Below are positions 57,567-64,000 of a DNA stretch of 64,000 nt, one piece after another. Each line of letters starts with the position of its first letter. The stretch's first letter is position 1. This DNA comes from Prostheceraeus crozeri (lineage: Eukaryota; Platyhelminthes; Polycladida; Euryleptidae): contig CAJQUW010006363.1 in the NCBI GenBank assembly GCA_907163375.1, positions 699,501-763,500 of the forward strand, read 5' to 3'. The notes beneath the pieces are model-generated. The model made no database searches and was not told the DNA's origin. It worked only from the letters and a program-made list of their open reading frames with translations. The translations under genes were made by a program, and so were the position numbers.

Positions 57567-57717
57567 AATCAATTATCCAACATCGCACGTCATCTGATGT
57601 CTTATTACAACTTATTAAACACAAAAAACATATTACAATGGTAAAAAAATCATGTTCCTCTCTCCGGAGTGTCATCTGTTGATGAAATGAAACTACTGTG
57701 TCATAATTGATTACAAG

Positions 57718-58160
57718 CTAACATGGAACTCTCTTATGAACTACGTTTGCAAAATTGCCATTATGCTCTTCGTCTCCTGAAAACTAATCTTTCCCAGGAT
57801 CAGCTAACTGTCGTTTTACTATGGAGTCGTGCGGTCTATGCTGGAGTATGCTTCCCCATTATTTGTTTTTCTGCATTCGAGAATTAGTAGTGACCTCGTG
57901 AGACTGTTGCAACGATGTCATCGCCTAATAAGCGATATTGGAGAGTAATGCTCATGACAGCGTTCTCCGCATCTGTCCGAACGGCGAAAACATTTGGTAC
58001 AAAAACTCTTTGTTACTGCTTCCATTGAAGAACATCGTGTGCTCCACTGCATCATTCCATCCTAACCCCAAAGATCACAACGGTACATTCAACCAGCTAC
58101 GTCTACCTCACGATTTCGAAATTCATTCGTTCCGATTACTACAGCCTTGATGAGCGGACT
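57718..58160 (+). pseudogene. LINE reverse transcriptase C-terminal fragment
   Basis: Different frames in succession give VRSMLEYASPLFVFLHSRI, SSDLVRLLQRCHRLIS, then RRKHLVQKLFVTASIEEHRV and LHCIIPS. This matches the C-terminal part of CR1/Jockey-type LINE proteins (the RR-x-L-x2-KLF-x2-A ... HPLH-x-IIP region). At least two frame changes and missing residues show decay. It is different in sequence from the 2.7-kb LINE. A short TTACTTACTTACTC run near 58270 may be its 3' tail. Confidence 0.72.
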
Positions 58161-58394
58161 TGCATCACAACTACTATTTCTTTCATCCTTTTTCACTTTT
58201 TTTTTGCATACTTACCAAACCACAAATTGTTGTACTTTGCATGATTTTCCATATGATGAAATACAAACATTACTTACTTACTCATACTTGCTTGGTCTCA
58301 ACTACAGCTGTTCAGTTAAGTTTCAACGTAATCACTTCTCCCACGTGGGCTTAGACGGTGTTGACAATTGACACAATCAGACATAGCTAGAATG

Positions 58395-58507
58395 TTGTGA
58401 CACAGTTATTTCAAATGTCTTTCCTACCGACTTCCAATGACACTCGGGGTTCAACCGTACGACTAATGATTCTAAATGCCAAGCACTTACCCACCGTGCC
58501 ATGGAGA
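58395..58507 (-). mobile_element. tRNA-derived SINE, copy 3 (short)
   Basis: On the minus strand ATCTCCATGGCACGGTGGGT gives box A and CGGTTGAACCCC gives box B, then GAGTGTCATTGGAAGTCGG and AGGAAAGACAT as in copies 1 and 2. The 3' part is missing. Confidence 0.65.
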
Positions 58508-59371
58508 TCATAATGCTGAACAATAAACTTTGTACCGTCGACGCCTGTAGGTTCTGGTATCCAAAATGTCAATTTTCAACACATGACACTCACTGCACCA
58601 AATGGGAATTCGACTGGAGTTCGATTGAATGGGGATTTATATATTTATACACACAAATGAAAAGCAGTGATTGGTTTCACTTCAAGCGGTCATCATTGTG
58701 ACAAGGAAGGATGTCACAGTTCCGAGGATGTTATCAAAGCTGAATTTAGTGCTATCTCTGGAACAAAATGCCAAACAACGGACGTAGATGAAGAAAATAG
58801 ATAAACGCCTTTAGCTCAGTAAAATTACGCCAAGGAACCGTCAATTCCATTCAGCTTCAAATTGACGTAAACAGATCATGAGATTTTTCAAGTACTGATA
58901 GTGCAAAATGGAATACGAGAGAAACAAAGCGCTCAGTAACAAGCAAAGTATGCTAAAAGGATATGAACTTTGAAGCTAAGAGCTGAAGAAAACCATACGA
59001 GTACGATAATTATCTATCAATTAAACTATTAATGCAACTACATGCACTAACTTAATCAACAACTTAGTAGGCGTGCTTCCTAAATTGATATCGTATGAAC
59101 TTTTGCGTAATTAGGCGAGATTTTCACATAACAATAAAGATATTTTCAATTTGCATAATTGTCAGAATAAATGTGATTGAGTTCTCTTGATCGATGATAC
59201 TGATCGATATATCAATTATTGTATGTATACATGATGGAAATCATTCCGACCTCTACCCAAAATTTAAGAAGCAACGCGGTTGAAAGTATCTTGGTTGATC
59301 GTTGTCTGTACTATTTCGGTAGTAGCAGCTCTGCAGTAAATGAGTGCGTGTCCAAACCTAAGATCTTCTGA
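58508..59371. other. Intergenic, nothing recognised
   Basis: No gene or repeat could be supported here. Confidence 0.4.
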
Positions 59372-59568
59372 AGAAGAACACGCAGAGCTAATGCACTCAC
59401 ATGCTTTCATGTGAGCTCAGAACGCGCTCTTACTGTAAGTCGCTCGAAAAGATTTTTTGTTCGCACGGCACAGCTCTGGAATCAGCTTCCCCAGACCACT
59501 TTCCCTGACCAATGCAATCTTGATGCTTTCGAGAGGCGTGCGAGCAGGTTTCTGATGGAGACAGCTTA
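59372..59568 (+). pseudogene. LINE 3' end fragment
   Basis: An open stretch ends at TAA (59566-59568) and contains SRSKRFFVRTAQLWNQLPQT then AFERRASRFLMETA. The FFVRTAxLWNxLP motif marks the last 40 residues of CR1/L2-type LINE proteins. 5' truncated, as is usual for LINE copies. An AT-rich tail with TTTATTTATTT follows. Confidence 0.7.
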
Positions 59569-61049
59569 ATCAGATTAGAAGATGTTATTTTATTTTTATT
59601 TATTTAACATAATACGATTTATTACTTTTGAATTGAGTAAACCCCTAGTTTCGTTCATGACTCGTAGATGTGCTAGGGGTGAGAATTCTGTGAAAAATGT
59701 AAATTCATCAAACATTGATTCCAAGTACTACTTTCAATCACCTGGTACCTAATAGCAGTGTTATTTTTCGGACTTTAATTCTCATAATAGAAGCCTTAAT
59801 TGCTGAATTATAAGGGATTCTTCAGTTTACTTCAGATTTTCGTTTTCCTTATCGTTGACTGTGCATGCTTGGATTCTCATCAAACTGTTTGAATATCACT
59901 TTAATCTTCATTGATCTTCAAGTCCCATCATCATGACTCACTCACATGTCCTTCACCTGCATATACCTCACAGCTGTGTGTGTACATGTCTTTTTGTCGT
60001 TTTATCATCAAACTTGTGTCACATATCATACTTTATAAATTGGATTGTGACCGACAGAAAAGCGACTGCGCGTAGATCAAGTCAATATCTTTCTAGCTAC
60101 TTATGATAATCCTTGATAAATGCTGCGACTATTTTTATCATTTTGTAAACAACTTGAAATATCTAATGAGAAGTGAAGGGATTTCTTGAGGGTTTAAGTG
60201 AATCTTTAGATTTAGGGTTTAGACAATTGGATGGATACAAAATGTATTGGACTGACAGAAATAATCACATTTTCCGTGACAAGGCCAAGTGGTCTTAAAA
60301 CGAAATATCAATATATTATGATATTCTTCCCTGGAGTCTACCACTTTGGAAATGATTTAACGAATATCAGTAACTTCCATCAGATCATGTATGAGCAGCC
60401 TGTGGTCTGTGGGGTCACTGATGGTGGTGTGAAATGGCTAAATGACTACCTAAATCAATCACACTCACAGAACGATAATTGAATAGTTTCTTTAATAATC
60501 AGTCATATATTTCATCTAATGGACCAAGACCGAGGCAACCACCGCAACTGCATTTCGTGCATTTTGTGGCAGCTGAATGTAGCGGCAAATGAGCGGCATT
60601 TCATAATATAATAATCATATTATATCATCATTTACATGCCTATTACGGCATAATACTAAAATAATAGGCTGATTTATGGAAGATTGAGTTTTCTATTTTC
60701 AAATCCCCATAGTATTTCTAAAATTCATGAGGGAAATAATCAAAGCCACTGAGGGAATCAAAAATAATGTAGTGCACTGTCACGAGCTTAATTATGCCTA
60801 GCAAGGTCTGATAGTGACCTGAGAGTAAAACTGAGAAGTGGTCGCTGAGGGGTTGGTGATCTACAAATAGTGGCTCACGCGGTTTAGATGGTGGAAGGAT
60901 ACACAATGAACTCTAACCTTTTAATTTTCAGCTGAATTAAAACTGCATAATTTGGTTATGAAACAGCAATTTTACACATTTCAAACATATCACCAAAAGA
61001 TAAAGTTTCAGTTCAGTTCCACCATCATGTAAATTATTAACTTTATGAT
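59569..61049. other. Intergenic or intronic, nothing recognised
   Basis: Frames at 60231-60482 (plus) and 60718-60906 (minus) are open but match no family I know and lack clear splice borders. Upstream exons of the minus-strand gene may be hidden here. Confidence 0.35.
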
Positions 61050-61880
61050 GCCATTTCTTGAGTCGAATTGAAAGACGTCTCGCTGATCGAATCCGTGAGC
61101 ATGTTCCGAAGTGGCTATCACGCGAGACCCGCTGCCCAACCCGCTCCACCTGCATACAGAACAGTTTGACGACGGGACATCTTCAGGTGTATAATTGTCA
61201 TCATACAATAGCGCTGTCATGCTTTGAAGTTATTTTCTCAAGCATTCGGCACATGTTATTACGTATCTTGGAAGCTTTGTCCATCAAAAGATTTTGTCCT
61301 GAATGTGTGTGCAAAAGGAACATGTCTTGAGTCTTATTTTCCCATGTTAATTACTTCTCTCTTTATTCATCTTATCTCTATTTTGATTAATTCTCTATAT
61401 ATGTTCTAGCATGATTGTCATTTACTTTGTGAATTTGATCAATTGAAACCTTAGGTATATAGCCAAACAACAAACCAACAGACCCTTGGTATATAGCCTC
61501 ATTCTTTACAGTATTGACATTATATATATGTTACTTCTTTTCGACCATAGCGGGTATCATATCTTGATTTTCATGTTTACAGTATCGATTCTGATTTTCT
61601 TGTACTACAGTATTATGACTTTGTCTTTCAACATCCACTTCAATAGCCGTTATTGCCCTCTGTCAATTAGCATTAAATTTGATATCGGTCTTTTGAGATC
61701 TTTTGTCTTGCTTGTTTCTGTGTTTTCACTCTCACGGCGCATTCATCGATTGATTCATCAAATTGTGTTCACTTGTGTCTCTGTAGCCTCAGTCGAGCGT
61801 TGCACTTGTAGAAGGATGGCCGAAACATGATGTGTGGAATCAGTTTAAAATCAAATGACCTTTTTATTTACAATGCCCTT
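61050..61880 (+). mobile_element. Penelope-like element, second 3' fragment
   Basis: RIERRLADRIREHVPKWLSR corresponds to RTSRRLSVRAREHVPKWLVV in the fragment at 54.9 kb, i.e. the GIY-YIG domain. It continues through RILEALSIKRFCPECVCK to a 3' UTR with CTCAGTCGAGCGTTGCACTT and GGCCGAAACATG near 61800-61830, a usual Penelope 3' motif. The reverse transcriptase is absent. Confidence 0.8.
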
Positions 61881-62280
61881 TTGATGAACACACATGATCC
61901 GTACCAGCGAGTCTTTATTGGGCGAAACGCTGCATATACTGCTGCTAAGAAATTTTGTGCTTAAACTGTTAAAGCCTTTGGACATCATTCTATCGTATGC
62001 CCAGTTGAGCTGACACTGAAATAATTCACGATAATCAGTCACACAGTAAAGTCAGGATAATTGCGCGCACAGCAGCCTATTGTTCAGCCATTCTAGATGT
62101 CTAAGCTAGAACTTCACTAACAGTCGGCAGTGCTAGCTGGCAGTCAGCAATCATTTATTTTTATCACAAACGTAGGATACTGTATTTAACCTCCATTTTC
62201 CATCATTTATAGTGATATTTTTAGTGTCATTTGAATATTACAGGTAGCATAAGAACTTCTGTTGTGACTGTGATGGTTTA
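61881..62280. other. Intergenic, nothing recognised
   Basis: No gene or repeat is supported. The minus frame 61851-62042 lacks motifs. Confidence 0.4.
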
Positions 62281-62433
62281 GAGTCACTACTCCCCCACAC
62301 TGGGACCCAGACTTTAATCTGGAGCGTTGTGATCTCTTAGTCCGGATGCCCTTCTTGAAAATGACACTCTGGGCTCGACCTCTGGACCGAGAGATCGCTA
62401 GGACAGGCACTTAACCACTGTGCCACGGAGACG
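62281..62433 (-). mobile_element. tRNA-derived SINE, copy 2
   Basis: On the minus strand GTCTCCGTGGCACAGTGGTT (box A) is followed by CCAGAGGTCGAGCCC (box B), then GAGTGTCATTTTCAAGAAGG and GCATCCGGACTAAG. The 3' end is GTGGGGGAGTAGTGACTC, almost the same as copy 1. Confidence 0.75.
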
Positions 62434-64000
62434 TGGAGATTTCATATTACGTGGTAATGACCATGTGCTGTATATATGGAAAGTGAAATAAAAGAATCGA
62501 GAAGATGGTGGTACGATTGACCACGACTGCTTTACAGCATAATATCATCAAAATTGTCGCACGTGCATCAAGTAGATCATGCGTGAACATGTGTTACTTG
62601 TCAGGAAGGCTACTTCTTATCACAATCCGAGGAAGACGAACAAACTAATGCGCCGAACCATTGTATCAGCGAGACAGTCAGATTCGATAAATATTATGAT
62701 TGATCGCTTTCCTAGCGTGAGATCTAAACTTCATGACAACTAACAACAACTGTTTATTTCCTGCGAGTCGTCCACAGAAGCTCAAAGGCAGGACAACAGA
62801 GACATTCATTGACAAGAAGATAGGAAGTGAATACATGACTGATTTTTGTCATACCTAGAAGTTTGATGCATCACGACTTCGTAAGTATCTCGACAGAATT
62901 TCTTATCCGATGCTGAAATCTGACGCGAGTACGGATTGACCACATCATTGCCAATCCCCAATGAGATTAGAGAGACCGATAAGTTCGGCAACTGATCGAA
63001 GAGTTTAAAGATTTACATGAAATTAAAATGTTAAGACTCTTTTTCTTCCCATTTCTCTCATCACTTTCCAACAATAGCTTCAGCAATCGATTTGATAGAT
63101 GTGAAATTTAATTGATAATGAAATATTTGATCGGTCGAATCAGTTCTGAAAATGATGCAGATGAAAATCTGCGAGAAAGTGAATATCAATAAAGAGGGCA
63201 AAACGATTGAAGAGTTATAACCAGACATCAATGAGCATTTCAAAGACTGTTGATTAGAGGAAATAAATAATTTTCGCTCGCATAGGCCGTGAGCAGATAC
63301 GTGTATATATTTTTGTAGGGATGCGATCGAATCAGATAACACAGTTTGGCATCACACATTTTAGCTAGCTTTTCATTTTTTTTGTATGTTTCACATTTTT
63401 TTCTGATATGCTGCATCATTATTTCTTATAGAAAAAGAAAACACGGCAGTGTCGATATTTTTGTGTAATCTTATTAGGCCAAACAGTTCCATTCCTTTCA
63501 TTTGGCTCTGATCACGGGAGAGGACCACTCTTAATCTTTTTAAGATACAGAATCCCATATTTCGCATGCAATTACGCATGTTTTTCAATTACACAGTCAC
63601 TCTCCTTCAAACAATGAAACTTTTACATTTTTCATTTCAACTTAATCACACTAACCAAACAAGTTATTTATATCCTTGAATCAAGTTTCATTAAATAGCA
63701 TCGTGCAAATGTAGCTAGCTAATCAAACCGTCGCAGAAAGAGACATGAGTGAAAGTTTCCAGAACATCACAGTAATCACGAAATTATGTACAACTGAACG
63801 CATTTCCTTTAAGTCAATTGTGAAAATTCCCCGGGCGGAAATAATTGGTTTTGTATCATAGTATGATTTCGCATGAATTTTTCATACTAAAAGCATGCTA
63901 CGAAATTTTCTTACCCTTTCAAGCAAACCTACATATTTTTCACGTCTTCGACCGACAGCTCAATCAAGAGGAGAGGCTTGAGACGAAGCGAGAGGAGAAA
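62434..64000. other. Right edge, possible upstream exon
   Basis: Mostly featureless. At the very edge (63945-64000, minus strand) an open Leu-rich stretch (LRLKPLLLIELSVEDVKNM) ends by a possible donor (ATGTAGGT). It might be an upstream exon of the BC-box gene, but nothing else supports it. Confidence 0.3.

Overview
This window is AT-rich, repeat-dominated animal nuclear DNA. It carries pieces of two intron-containing host genes, both on the minus strand, in a field of mobile elements. The animal origin is supported by two BCKDHB exons with GT-AG junctions, tRNA-derived SINEs, Penelope-like elements with a GIY-YIG domain, and Harbinger, mariner/Tc1, hAT, Merlin, P-like and piggyBac DNA transposons. 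No base of the sequence identifies the species; an aquatic or marine invertebrate is a reasonable inference from the transposon mix, not a demonstrated fact.

Layout. 0.4-2.7 kb: a Harbinger element with a broken transposase and a convergent MADF/BESS protein. 2.7-5.6 kb: a non-LTR retrotransposon whose endonuclease-RT reading frame is interrupted by only two stop codons. 7.6-15.5 kb: three short hAT-like elements (two with 8-bp target duplications matching at 8/8 and 7/8), a tRNA-derived SINE, and a mariner with a dead catalytic site. 19.8-20.6 kb: a TA-flanked non-autonomous element (family TM here). 21.6-22.5 kb: the 5' part of a Penelope-like element. 23.5-25.4 kb: two BCKDHB exons. 26.4-28.5 kb: a Tc1-like element with about 0.5-0.6 kb inverted repeats. 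29.3-33.4 kb: hAT-like ends enclosing a P-element-like THAP gene that was itself hit by a Merlin element.

37.2-52.1 kb is one nested stack. A TM element was entered by a Ty3/Gypsy LTR element. That was entered by a piggyBac element at TTAA. The piggyBac reading frame was then hit by a fold-back element (3-bp duplication TTG) and by a 6.4-kb element of unknown type with CCCGGCTAACAA ends, many CTACGTAG-like subterminal motifs and an AA duplication. The 6.4-kb element in turn holds another fold-back copy and two large palindromes. The insertion boundaries can be read from target duplications and from host-element continuity.

53.2-54.4 kb holds the last exon of a host gene. It matches the Elongin-BC box consensus at its start and the Cullin-5 box consensus at its end, with about 350 acidic, Ser- and Arg-rich residues between them. 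It may be a Cullin-RING ligase receptor with a stretched SOCS box. The rest of the window (54.9-64 kb) carries two 3' Penelope fragments, two LINE 3' fragments, two more SINE copies and a fold-back element. No operon-like organisation, CRISPR array, rRNA or functional tRNA gene was seen.
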